A program made the translations under genes and the position numbers. Positions 1 through 7,967 of a stretch of 64,000 bases of DNA are shown here, one piece after another. Location: positions 124,001 to 188,000 of the forward strand of contig NZ_JAKGAM010000005.1 of the NCBI RefSeq assembly GCF_023061285.1. The letters run 5' to 3'. Within the stretch, counting starts at the first letter, position 1. Each line of letters begins with the position of its first letter. A model generated the notes under the pieces. The model was not told where the DNA came from and searched no databases. It saw only the letters and a program-made list of their open reading frames with translations. Source of the DNA: Chromohalobacter nigrandesensis (GTDB lineage Bacteria; Pseudomonadota; Gammaproteobacteria; Pseudomonadales; Halomonadaceae).

Positions 1-448
1 TGCCTTGGGCATGCACGGCACGCGACCAGACGGCGAAGCCCATCTCGCGCAGGGTGCGTGTGTCGCGCACGCCACCGTCGAGCACCAGGCCGCGCACGCC
101 GCGTGCCTGTAGCGAGGTGGCGAGCAGGTCGCCGAAATAACCGTCGATGCAGGGCGAGCGTGTGGCCACTACGAGGATGTCGCCGGGCTGGCATTGCTCC
201 ACGGCGACATGAAACATCCAGTTGTCGCCGGGCGAGACCAAAGCGGTCACGGCCGACCCGCTGATGCCATGATCCTGCTGGATGGGGCGGATGGCGGGAT
301 CGAGCAGGCCTTTGCGTCCCTGGGCCTCGTGCACCGTCGCCACGCCTTGTTCACCCAAGGCGTCGATGTGTTCGCGTGTGGCCCGGGGGAAGTCGCGAAC
401 GACGATGCCGGGCGTTTCTAGGGCGGTCGTTATGAGAGAGGTCGTCAT
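1..448 (-). CDS. galC: 4-carboxy-4-hydroxy-2-oxoadipate aldolase, partial (C-terminus off window)
   Basis: Class II aldolase of the RraA/CHA-aldolase family. The family splits 4-carboxy-4-hydroxy-2-oxoadipate into pyruvate and oxaloacetate, the last step of gallate and protocatechuate 4,5-cleavage pathways. About 149 residues are visible, beginning [20 protein letters not shown]; the family is usually 220-240 residues, so roughly a third is missing beyond base 1. The signature DGGVRD (about residues 124-129), which holds the metal/pyruvate-binding Arg-Asp, is present, with an upstream FGDLLA segment. The ATG overlaps the stop of galB in an ATGA, which fixes the start and shows translational coupling. 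A general RraA-like protein cannot be fully excluded, but the galB neighbour makes galC the best call. Confidence 0.85.
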   Translation of the reverse strand, partial: MTTSLITTALETPGIVVRDFPRATREHIDALGEQGVATVHEAQGRKGLLDPAIRPIQQDHGISGSAVTALVSPGDNWMFHVAVEQCQPGDILVVATRSPCIDGYFGDLLATSLQARGVRGLVLDGGVRDTRTLREMGFAVWSRAVHAQG

Positions 449-1182
449 GCCAGATTCTCCGTGACGCGGGGGAAAATGCTTTGATAGCCCTCGGCATATT
501 GAATGTTCTTCTGCGCGGTGATGCCGATGTTGCGCTTGGCCTGCACGCCGCGCTGCAGGGCGACGCGGGTGTAGTATTCCCACAAGTGTTCCTGCCCGGC
601 CATGCACTGGATCGCGCGATACTTGTCATCCCATGCTTCGGTGATATCGAGCAGCACATCGGGGCGCCACTGACACTGTTCCGGCTGGTGCGGCTCGAAG
701 CAATACACCGGTGGCGCGCCGACGATGGTCTCGCCGGGGTTGTGACCTTCCGCCTGGGCGATAATGCGTGCCTCCTGGGCAAGATCGGTGGCGAGCGGAT
801 GATCGTAGTTGTAGGGGTCCTTGAGCGAGTGCGTGAGCACGAACTCGGGCTGTACGCGGCGATAAACTTCGACGAGCCGGAATAGCGTCTCCTTGTCGGC
901 GCGCATGGGGTAATCGCCGATGTCGAAGAACTCGACGCTGGCGCCCAGGGCCTCGGCCGCCGCTTGGGCCTCCTCGCGGCGTGCCGCCTTGACCTTGTCC
1001 TCGGTCATGTTGCCCTGCCGCCAGAGCTTGGCGGATTCGCCGCGCTCGCCGAATGACAGGCAGACGATATGCATGGCGTAGCCTTGCCGGGCATGCAGAG
1101 CGATGGCGCCGCCTGCCCGCCATACGAAGTCCGCCGAATGTGCGCTGACCACCAGGCCAGCAGGAGAAGGAGCGCCAGTCAT
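445..1182 (-). CDS. galB: 4-oxalomesaconate hydratase, PIG-L/LmbE-like
   Basis: 245-residue member of the LmbE/PIG-L metal-dependent fold. In Pseudomonas putida GalB, this fold hydrates 4-oxalomesaconate to 4-carboxy-4-hydroxy-2-oxoadipate. The N-terminal metal motif reads [12 protein letters not shown] instead of the deacetylase AHPDD, as expected for GalB-type proteins. A second His-containing motif YNYDHPLA lies near residues 127-134. It is co-transcribed with galC through a 4-base ATGA overlap and sits divergent from a LysR regulator. Together the two genes catalyse consecutive steps. No gallate dioxygenase (galA) or tautomerase (galD) is visible in the window; they could lie beyond the left edge. 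A sugar-amide deacetylase is the alternative, unlikely given the neighbour. Confidence 0.85.
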   Translation of the reverse strand: MTGAPSPAGLVVSAHSADFVWRAGGAIALHARQGYAMHIVCLSFGERGESAKLWRQGNMTEDKVKAARREEAQAAAEALGASVEFFDIGDYPMRADKETLFRLVEVYRRVQPEFVLTHSLKDPYNYDHPLATDLAQEARIIAQAEGHNPGETIVGAPPVYCFEPHQPEQCQWRPDVLLDITEAWDDKYRAIQCMAGQEHLWEYYTRVALQRGVQAKRNIGITAQKNIQYAEGYQSIFPRVTENLA

Positions 1183-1384
1183 TTGCCAAAACCTACCGTT
1201 GAAGACGATGGTTTTATCCTGTCACCTCGCCTGAAACGCGAATAATGTTATTCACCGGCGTCAATATGCGTTTTGCTTATGCGGCAGACTCTTGGTGGCG
1301 CTTGGCATGCTCCCTTTATGGCATATCGCGATGTCTTGCTGTGGGGCATGCTAGGTGCGAGCAAGCCATGCCAAGGAATCCTTC
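1183..1384. promoter_or_regulatory. divergent galB / LysR promoter region with short dyad
   Basis: About 200 bases between the divergent galB and LysR starts. It contains a short dyad GAATAATGTTATTC at 1240-1253 (arms GAATAA/TTATTC), a shape compatible with a LysR recognition site, 58 bases upstream of the galB start. No protein-coding signal is evident. The operator role is inferred from position only. Confidence 0.4.
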
Positions 1385-2638
1385 ATGACCGAACTGCATC
1401 GCGAGGCGTTCGATTACATACCCAATATGCGGCGTTTGCGGGCAGTCATCGCAGTCGCCGAGGCGGGTAGCGTGATGCGCGCAGCCGAGACGCTGCATTT
1501 GTCACAACCTGCGGTGACCCGGGCAGTGCGTGACCTGGAGAAAGAGCTCGGCCTGGCGCTGTTCGAGCGCCATCGCAGTGGCATGTTGTGTACCACGGCG
1601 GGCAAGATCGTCCTGCATCGTTTTCGGCGTGCCTTGCAGCAACTCGGCGATGCCGAAGCCGCGCTGGCACGCATGCAACCGGCGGGGCATTCCGAGCGGC
1701 TCACGCAACGCCTGTCGCATCGTCAATTGACGGTACTGGTGGCCATTGCCGATCTACATAACGAGCCTCAGGCGGCCCAGCGGCTGGGGCTGACGCAGCC
1801 GGCGGTCAGCGGCAATCTGCGCGATCTGGAAAACTTGCTTGGCGTGTCGCTATTCCTGCGCACGCAACGTGGCATGCTGGCAACGGACTGCGGCGCGCTG
1901 TTGATTCGATATGCCAAGGTGGCGCTGCGTGAACTGGCGTTGGTCAGTGACGATCTCTCGGCCTGGCAGGGTGAGGTGCGCGGGCGCGTGGTGATCGGCA
2001 CCTTGCCGCTGTCGAGTTCGTTGCTCGTTCCTCAGGCCGTGGATGCGCTGCTGCGCGAATTGCCGGGGTTGCATGTCACGATTCTCGAGGGCACCTATGA
2101 CGCGTTGTTCGAGTCGTTGCGCCATGGCGATATCGACATCCTTATCGGTGCGCTGCGCCAAGCGGGCACGAGCGAGGACACCGTCCAGCAGCGGCTTTTC
2201 CACGATCGTCTTGCCGTCGCGGTACGTCGCGGTCATCCCTTGATGCAATATGCCTCGCTATCGCTGAGCGATCTGCTCGATGCGCGATGGATTGCGCCGC
2301 GCCAAGGCACGCCGGCACGCGTAAGCTTCGAGCAGGAATTTCGCAGTGCCGGTTTGGCGCCACCCGATGTGGTGGTCGAGTCCGGCAACCTCAGTACCAT
2401 CCGCACGCTATTGCTGGATAGCGACCGCGTGACCCTGGTCTCTCCCCATCAGGTGTTTTTCGAGGTTCAAAGCGGTCAATTGGCGCTACTTCCCATCAAG
2501 TTGACGGGCACTTTGCGTCCGATCGGTATAACGACCCGCGTCGATGACTCCCCAACGCATGCCTTGAAAGTGCTTCAGCGTATTTTGCTGGAACTCGGCG
2601 AGCGCATGGCAAGCCCAAGCCTGCCGTCTTATGCGTGA
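1385..2638 (+). CDS. LysR-type regulator with two N-terminal HTH domains, probable gal regulator
   Basis: 417-residue transcription factor, about 100 residues longer than ordinary LysR proteins. The extra length is a second winged-helix domain. HTH 1 spans roughly residues 15-75 (core LSQPAVTRAVRDLEKELG, then LFERHRSG). HTH 2 spans roughly residues 112-175 (core LTQPAVSGNLRDLENLLG, then LFLRTQRG). A normal substrate-binding domain follows (GRVVIGTLPLSSS onward). The start at 1385 was chosen because AAGGA lies 7 bases before it; an in-frame upstream ATG lacks such a site. It is divergent from galBC and so probably controls it; it could also act on the downstream TRAP genes. The effector is unknown. 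GalR of pseudomonads is a LysR protein, but I cannot confirm orthology. Confidence 0.85.
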   Translation: MTELHREAFDYIPNMRRLRAVIAVAEAGSVMRAAETLHLSQPAVTRAVRDLEKELGLALFERHRSGMLCTTAGKIVLHRFRRALQQLGDAEAALARMQPAGHSERLTQRLSHRQLTVLVAIADLHNEPQAAQRLGLTQPAVSGNLRDLENLLGVSLFLRTQRGMLATDCGALLIRYAKVALRELALVSDDLSAWQGEVRGRVVIGTLPLSSSLLVPQAVDALLRELPGLHVTILEGTYDALFESLRHGDIDILIGALRQAGTSEDTVQQRLFHDRLAVAVRRGHPLMQYASLSLSDLLDARWIAPRQGTPARVSFEQEFRSAGLAPPDVVVESGNLSTIRTLLLDSDRVTLVSPHQVFFEVQSGQLALLPIKLTGTLRPIGITTRVDDSPTHALKVLQRILLELGERMASPSLPSYA

Positions 2639-2796
2639 GCAGGATAGCAAAAACGTATACCCAAGCACGTGATTTGAATTTGTTGCTGTGACTGAGGCCC
2701 GGGTACGGTGCTTTAAGGCTCCGTTTCCTTATGTTTTTTGTGCGAAAACGGAGGTAAAACAAGACTAAAGTTCAATAAAAGTCGGGAGACGCCGGA
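2639..2796 (+). promoter_or_regulatory. promoter region of the TRAP operon
   Basis: 158 non-coding bases between the LysR stop and dctP. The stretch just before dctP is A-rich, with a GGGAG ribosome site a few bases from the ATG (in gtcgggagacgccggaatg). I see no convincing long palindrome and no hairpin strong enough to call a terminator. Confidence 0.35.
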
Positions 2797-3792
2797 ATGA
2801 AAACGTTAAGAAACTGTACCTTGATAACGCTTACGGCTGGCGTGGCGATGGCCGTCAGCGCAGGCGCCAATGCTGCTGAAACATTGAAGCTTGCGCACTT
2901 CGTTTCACCCGCTCACGTGGTCAACAGTTCCATCGTCTATCCCTTCAAGGAAGGCGTCGAGGAGCAGACGGATGGCGAGCTGGAAGTCAGGGTATATCCC
3001 GGCGGGGAGCTGGGGTCGGGGCCCAAGGAACAATACCCGCGGGTGCTTCAGGGTGTAGCGGATATTGTCTGGGGATTGCCGGGTTATACTTCGTCACAAT
3101 TCAAGAAGTCGATGGTCGTGGAAATGCCGGGGGCGATTCCCGACGGGATGCATGGTTATGACATGCTCTGGAATGCCTATGAAGATCAGTTGAAGAGTGA
3201 GTTTCCCGGTACTAAACCGCTGGCGCTCTGGGTAAGCGAGCCGAATATTTTTATCATGCAAGATGAAGAAATTCGCACGCCGGAAGATCTTGAAGGACTG
3301 AAGATTCGTGTCTCGGGAGAAATGACGGCGGCGTTGATCGATGCCTACGGCGGTACGCCCGTGCAAATGCCCGCTGGCGAGATTTACAACTCCCTGCAAA
3401 CCGGCCTCATCGATGGTCTGGTGACCGGCGCCAGTGCCGTCAATGACTTCAAACTCGATGAAGTGGCCAACGTCTATTCGGTGGGAGCCCCTTTGGGCCA
3501 CATCATGTTTTATCTGGCCATGAATCAGAATAAATATGACAGCCTTTCCGCCGAATTCCAGCAAGCGATCGATGACAATAGTGGCGAAAAACTCTCACGT
3601 AGCGGGGAGCAAGGCTGGAATGCGCGTGCCAACGAAACCTTGAAGGCCATTCGCGAAGATGCCGACAACAAGGTGATCGAGCTTAGCCCGGAGGAAATCG
3701 CAACGTTCGAGAGCTTAGCCGATACCTTCCGCAAGCAGCGCCTCGCGGAAAAGGGGACTGAGGACGTGCTAGACGCCATGCGAGGGGAGTGA
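2797..3792 (+). CDS. dctP: TRAP transporter substrate-binding protein, DctP family
   Basis: 331-residue periplasmic solute receptor. It has a signal peptide (about residues 1-26, ending NANAAE-like at GANAAE), then a DctP fold. The conserved central block holds the carboxylate-binding Arg in GLKIRVSGE (about residue 169) and the typical segment MPAGEIYNSLQTGLIDG. TRAP receptors of this family bind organic acids and hand them to the QM membrane proteins for sodium-driven uptake. It is the first gene of a dctPQM operon. The operon lies between a gal-type lower pathway and a Rieske oxygenase pair, so an aromatic or related carboxylate is the likely ligand. That substrate is inferred; the sequence does not reveal it. 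Confidence 0.9.
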   Translation: MKTLRNCTLITLTAGVAMAVSAGANAAETLKLAHFVSPAHVVNSSIVYPFKEGVEEQTDGELEVRVYPGGELGSGPKEQYPRVLQGVADIVWGLPGYTSSQFKKSMVVEMPGAIPDGMHGYDMLWNAYEDQLKSEFPGTKPLALWVSEPNIFIMQDEEIRTPEDLEGLKIRVSGEMTAALIDAYGGTPVQMPAGEIYNSLQTGLIDGLVTGASAVNDFKLDEVANVYSVGAPLGHIMFYLAMNQNKYDSLSAEFQQAIDDNSGEKLSRSGEQGWNARANETLKAIREDADNKVIELSPEEIATFESLADTFRKQRLAEKGTEDVLDAMRGE

Positions 3793-3799
3793 ATTCCCT

Positions 3800-4327
3800 A
3801 TGAATCACTTTCTCAATCAGGTGACCTGGACGCTTGATAAGTTCGTGAATCTATCCAGTGTCATCGGTACCCTTGCCCTGATTTTTGCGGTTCTAGTGAC
3901 CTTGGTCGATGTCACGGGGCGTTTTTTTGGCGCCCCCCTTCTGGGAGGCCAAGATCTATCGCAAATGACCATGGTTATCATCGTATTCGGTGGCATGGCG
4001 CTTTGCGATCGGCAGGGTGGCAACATCGCTGTGGATATCTTCGAGGATAAGTTTCCTGCTCGCATGAATCATTGGCTGGATATGATGGGCTGGGCGCTGG
4101 GATGCGCCACCTTCACGGCGATTGGTTACACGATGCTCAGCGCGGCGGAGATGTCGAAGATGCTCAATTTGAGTACCAATATCATTGCGATACCCAAGGC
4201 TCCGTTTCAATACATCGTGGTCTTTTTTGCCTTTCTGACGGCACTGTCCATGCTGGCGCGCATAGTCTCGACGCTATTGGCGTCTTCCCACCGCCGCGCG
4301 GCTCCGCAAGAGGAAGAGGATTTATGA
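3800..4327 (+). CDS. dctQ: TRAP transporter small permease, DctQ family
   Basis: 175-residue inner-membrane protein with four predicted hydrophobic helices (around residues 20-40, 55-75, 95-115, 135-160). It carries the family-typical motif ending VDVTGRFF in the first helix region and a GGMALCDRQGGNIAVD loop. DctQ joins the receptor-binding step to the large permease. It starts 7 bases after dctP, and its TGA overlaps the ATG of the large subunit in an ATGA, so the three subunits are translationally coupled. Confidence 0.9.
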   Translation: MNHFLNQVTWTLDKFVNLSSVIGTLALIFAVLVTLVDVTGRFFGAPLLGGQDLSQMTMVIIVFGGMALCDRQGGNIAVDIFEDKFPARMNHWLDMMGWALGCATFTAIGYTMLSAAEMSKMLNLSTNIIAIPKAPFQYIVVFFAFLTALSMLARIVSTLLASSHRRAAPQEEEDL

Positions 4328-5628
4328 GTACCGAGTTGGTAGGTGCCTTAGGCATCTTGGCGCTTTTTACGCTTCTGGTACTGCGAATTCCCGTAGCCTT
4401 TTCGATATTCATCGTGGGGTTCGGTGGTATTGTCGCGCTCGACAGCCTCAATTCCGCCTTGAGCCTGTTGGCCAGCGAAACTTTTACCATCGCCTCGAAC
4501 GCCGAGTTGATCGTCATCCCCTTGTTCATCTTGATGGGTAATATCGCCACCGAGGCGGGAATGAGCCGCAAGCTGTATGACGCCGCTTATGCGCTCATCG
4601 GCTCGGTGCGGGGTGGCCTGGCGTCGGCCACGGTGGTGGGTTGCGCGGGATTTGCCGCTTTGTGTGGTTCATCCGTCGCCTCGGCGTTGACCATGGGGCG
4701 TGTCTCGCTCGGCGAGATGGAGCGTTATAACTATAGTGCCAAGTTGGCGACGGGATCGGTGGCTGCGGGCGGCACTCTCGGCATTCTCATTCCGCCTTCG
4801 ACTGGCTTCGTGATCTACGCCATCCTGACGCAGCAATCCATCGGCCGTCTGTTTCTGGCGGGAGTGTTGCCCGGCATCATGCTGTGCTTATTGTTCGTCA
4901 TCTTGATCATGGTCTTGGCTACCATCAAACCGAGTCTCGCGCCCTCGGGGCCCAAGACCTCATGGCGGGAAAAACAGCAGGGATTATTGGGCGCGACGCC
5001 GATTCTGATCATCATCCTGTTGACCATCGGCGGCATCTATAGCGGGATCTTTTCTCCTGTCGAGGCGGCGGCCGTGGGCGCTGGATTGACGATCCTCTTC
5101 GGCGCGGGCATGCGCAAGCTGACGCTGGCTTCCTTCTGGCGGGCGGCACAAAGCTCGATCACCACCACGGCCACCGTGATGCTGATTCTGATTGCCGCGC
5201 ATATGCTCAACCCTTTTCTGGCCTTGAGCCATATCCCGCAAGCGCTGGGCGATTTCCTGATGCACTTGGATATCGGGCCTTATGGGGTTCTGCTCTTGAT
5301 ACTGGCGTGCTACCTGGTGCTGGGGTGCTTCCTGGAAGGCTTCGCCATGCTGGTGTTGACTATGCCGATCTTCTTTCCCGTGATTACCCAACTGGGCTTC
5401 GACCCGATCTGGTTCGGCGTGCTTGTGGTGCTGACGCTGGAAATGGGGCTCATCAGTCCGCCAGTGGGCGTGAACGTTTTTATCGTCAAATCCGTGGCAC
5501 CCAATGTGCCGTTACGTGACATCTTCAAGGGTGTCATGCCGTTCTGGCTGGTGATGATTGCGGCCATTGGGTTGCTGATCGTCTTCCCCGAGATCGTGCT
5601 ATTTCTCCCCGACACGATGATGAATTGA
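4324..5628 (+). CDS. dctM: TRAP transporter large permease, DctM family
   Basis: 434-residue polytopic permease (about 12 hydrophobic segments), the sodium-coupled transport subunit. The start MSTELVGALGILALFTLL at 4324 was chosen over an open frame reaching back to 4072. It overlaps the dctQ stop as ATGA, follows a GAGGAAGAGGA ribosome site, and the upstream extension is only the shadow of dctQ. Typical motifs include LILPPSTGFVIYAILTQQSIGRLF-like sequence around residues 155-180 and GLISPPVGVNVFIV near residue 380. The length agrees with the family norm of about 425-440. Last gene of the dctPQM operon; it converges on the Rieske genes. Confidence 0.92.
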   Translation: MSTELVGALGILALFTLLVLRIPVAFSIFIVGFGGIVALDSLNSALSLLASETFTIASNAELIVIPLFILMGNIATEAGMSRKLYDAAYALIGSVRGGLASATVVGCAGFAALCGSSVASALTMGRVSLGEMERYNYSAKLATGSVAAGGTLGILIPPSTGFVIYAILTQQSIGRLFLAGVLPGIMLCLLFVILIMVLATIKPSLAPSGPKTSWREKQQGLLGATPILIIILLTIGGIYSGIFSPVEAAAVGAGLTILFGAGMRKLTLASFWRAAQSSITTTATVMLILIAAHMLNPFLALSHIPQALGDFLMHLDIGPYGVLLLILACYLVLGCFLEGFAMLVLTMPIFFPVITQLGFDPIWFGVLVVLTLEMGLISPPVGVNVFIVKSVAPNVPLRDIFKGVMPFWLVMIAAIGLLIVFPEIVLFLPDTMMN

Positions 5629-5643
5629 AGGCAAAAGATATAA

Positions 5644-5672
5644 AAGGGCGGGATCATGATGGTCCCACCCTT
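5644..5672 (-). terminator. intrinsic terminator between converging operons
   Basis: Imperfect inverted repeat: AAGGGCGGGA (5644-5653) against TCCCACCCTT (5663-5672), one mismatch and a 9-base loop. Read on the minus strand it is followed by TTTTATAT, so it best serves the Rieske operon ending at 5711; it may also slow plus-strand transcription from dctM. Confidence 0.55.
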
Positions 5673-5710
5673 ATCGTTGAAACGCTTATTTTACGCGTCG
5701 CCCTGATGTA

Positions 5711-6823
5711 TCAGCCGCGTTCCGTCATTGCCAGGCGATGCATGATCCGTCTGGCCATCAAGCCGGGCTTGTCGGGAGCGAAACTCAGCTCGAATTGTTG
5801 GGCTTCCTTGTCGCTGAGGACGACATCCATGATCCATTCCAGTGCCTCGACATCTTCATAGTACGCTTGCGTGCTGGCGTCTCTCAGGAAGTCGTCGATA
5901 TCTGTGTCGTCAATGCGATAGTCCCGGGAATTGAACCACCAGTAGTGGATGGAGTGATTGGACTCGGGCGTAAAGCAATGCGTGATGTAATAGCCATACA
6001 CCGATGGTTTGCCGGCGTCGGGTTGGGGGTCGAAAATCTTGGCATGGGCGGTATGCACGGCGGGCGAAGCGAAGCGCGCCTCAGAGGTGCGGTCGATATT
6101 CTTGTGCATGATATCGGCCGGTTTACCGTAAATTCCCGGGGGCGGTGCGTTGTCCAGGCGGCGGGTGATCGCTACCTGATCACCCTCGGTGGAAGCTTCC
6201 ATGCTGGCGCGTGCGTATTCAGGTGTCCCCACAGTGCCCGGATGCAAGAAAGGGAAGTGGGTCTGGTCGATGAGGTTTTCATGCATCGACACATAGTCGG
6301 CTTTGATATGAAAGTCGCCGGTGACGGTGCCCCACTCGGGGGAGGCTAGCCAGGGTAGTTCGGGAATCAATGCCTCGTCGGCCAGGTTGGGGTCTCCCAT
6401 CCAGATCCAGGTCAAGGGACCACGATCGGCGACGGGGTAGGTTTGAACACAGGCATTGGCAGGTACATGAGAGATCGCGGGCAGGTGCGCACATAGCCCG
6501 TCGGGTTCGAACTCCATGCCGTGATAACCACACACCAACCTGTCGCCCTCTACGCGGCCTTTCACCAAGGGAAAGGCACGGTGTGGACAACGGTTGTGCA
6601 TGGCCACCGGCTGGCCACTTCGGGTGCGGTACATGACCACGTCCGTGTCGAGAAGGCGGCGTGAGATAGGCGTGCGACATACTTCATCGCGGCGTGCACA
6701 TACATACCAACAGTTCCGGATCAGCGGTGTGGCATGATTGGCGAACTGGCCCCCTTCTTCCATGGGCATGGCGTCGAAAATGGCTTCATCATTGAGCGGT
6801 GTCGCTTGGCTAGCACGGGTCAT
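5711..6823 (-). CDS. VanA-like Rieske oxygenase, aromatic O-demethylase/hydroxylase subunit
   Basis: 370-residue terminal oxygenase of the vanillate demethylase/toluenesulfonate monooxygenase type. The Rieske cluster motif is clear: CPH near residue 79 and CGYHG about 18 residues later. A mononuclear-iron segment ENLIDQTHFPFLHPGTVG lies near residues 181-198. It lies 30 bases downstream of its reductase in the same operon. It is distinct from the VanA at 26818-27882. Nearness to galBC suggests a gallate precursor such as syringate or 3-O-methylgallate as substrate; phthalate- or sulfonate-type substrates are alternatives. The family is firm, the substrate is a guess. Confidence 0.85.
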   Translation of the reverse strand: MTRASQATPLNDEAIFDAMPMEEGGQFANHATPLIRNCWYVCARRDEVCRTPISRRLLDTDVVMYRTRSGQPVAMHNRCPHRAFPLVKGRVEGDRLVCGYHGMEFEPDGLCAHLPAISHVPANACVQTYPVADRGPLTWIWMGDPNLADEALIPELPWLASPEWGTVTGDFHIKADYVSMHENLIDQTHFPFLHPGTVGTPEYARASMEASTEGDQVAITRRLDNAPPPGIYGKPADIMHKNIDRTSEARFASPAVHTAHAKIFDPQPDAGKPSVYGYYITHCFTPESNHSIHYWWFNSRDYRIDDTDIDDFLRDASTQAYYEDVEALEWIMDVVLSDKEAQQFELSFAPDKPGLMARRIMHRLAMTERG

Positions 6824-6853
6824 GACAGTTAGCTCCTTTATCTTTTTTATCTT

Positions 6854-7828
6854 TCAGATATCGAGTTCAATCGAGCCCGAACGTGGACGAGAGCAGCACA
6901 AGGCAATTTGCCGGTTACTACGTTTCTGGTCGGGAGTGAGAAAACGGTCGCGATGCTCGATGTCCGTGTCGACGTTTCTGACCGGGGTGATGCATAGGCC
7001 ACACTCTCCGCGGCGGCAGTCCGAAAAGGTCTCGGCACCGGCCGCTTCGAGTGCTTCCAGCAAGGTATGGCCGGGTGAGACGGGAATCTGCGTACCGCTT
7101 CGGGTTTGCACCGTGATGGCACGGTCCTCGGCCTTGTGGGCGGCATTGAATATCTCGTGACGCACGCGCTCCGGCGCCCATCCCAAGCGTTGCGCGGCTT
7201 GGCGGGTGCCCTCGATCAATGCCGGCGGGCCGCACACATACGCGGTGGTATCGGGGGGCTGTTGAGCGAGCAATGCGTCGAGATCGGGTCTACCGCAGAG
7301 CGCCGTGGCGTCATGCACGGTGATAGCGTCGCCACCCAGCGCCTCGACCTCCTCGACATAGGCCATGGCGTCACGACTGCGCCCGACATAGAGCATGTGG
7401 ACATCGCGCTGACGCATCACGCAGGAGCGCAGCATGGGGAGGATCGCGGTAATGCCGATACCGCCTGCGATAAGCAAGACAGGGCCATCATCGGAAGTCA
7501 GGCGAAAGGGGCTGAGCGCGGGAGAGATCAATACGTTAGTGCCAGCGCTGAAGTGTCGATGAATGTAATCGGACCCCCGGCGGCGGTTTTCTCGTTGAAC
7601 CGCGATGCGCCAGAAAGCTTCATGATCATCGGCCGGGCCGAGTGGACCAATGAGCGAATAATGGCGCAGGAATCGACCGTCTTGCCCTCCGAAACGTATC
7701 TCGACATGCGCACCGGCTCGGGACGCCGGCAAGGGTGAGCCGTCGGCCAAACCGAGAGTAATTTCACTTATATATTCGGTCAGTTCTCGCCGCTCGAGCA
7801 CCACCGCAGTTTTATATTTGCCAGACAT
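6854..7828 (-). CDS. VanB-like ferredoxin/flavin reductase for the Rieske oxygenase
   Basis: 324-residue single-chain reductase of the phthalate dioxygenase reductase/VanB class. It has an N-terminal FMN-binding barrel (HYSLIGP motif near residue 56), an NAD-binding domain (LIAGGIGITAILPML, about residues 119-133) and a C-terminal plant-type 2Fe-2S domain with Cys ligands in CRRGECGLC and a later CC. It passes electrons from NADH to the downstream oxygenase. First gene of its two-gene operon, divergent from a double-HTH LysR regulator that probably controls it. A paralogue of vanB at 25772-26740. Confidence 0.88.
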   Translation of the reverse strand: MSGKYKTAVVLERRELTEYISEITLGLADGSPLPASRAGAHVEIRFGGQDGRFLRHYSLIGPLGPADDHEAFWRIAVQRENRRRGSDYIHRHFSAGTNVLISPALSPFRLTSDDGPVLLIAGGIGITAILPMLRSCVMRQRDVHMLYVGRSRDAMAYVEEVEALGGDAITVHDATALCGRPDLDALLAQQPPDTTAYVCGPPALIEGTRQAAQRLGWAPERVRHEIFNAAHKAEDRAITVQTRSGTQIPVSPGHTLLEALEAAGAETFSDCRRGECGLCITPVRNVDTDIEHRDRFLTPDQKRSNRQIALCCSRPRSGSIELDI

Positions 7829-7967
7829 GTTGTTTCCTCACTCGGCTGCCAAGATAGTCAGGTCTTTCTGACGTTAGGTGAAAGCGTCATGGTCGTCTCA
7901 TGCGAAGATGAAATAGCGCTTTGCGTTTTTGATATAGTGAAAATCCAGGCCGCCAGGAGGCGCGAGA
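7829..7967. promoter_or_regulatory. divergent promoter region of reductase and LysR gene
   Basis: 139 non-coding bases between the divergent reductase and LysR starts. The LysR gene is preceded by an AGGAGG-like site (CCAGGAGGCGCGAG). No clear long dyad was seen; the operator must lie here if the LysR protein is a local regulator. Confidence 0.35.

Noticed and set aside
445-1182. N-acetylglucosamine-type deacetylase
   Set aside because: The PIG-L fold allows it, but HSAD instead of HPDD and coupling to the aldolase fit GalB.
4072-4323. Longer N-terminus for dctM
   Set aside because: The 84 extra residues overlap dctQ in another frame and do not look like DctM; ATGA joint and ribosome site support 4324.
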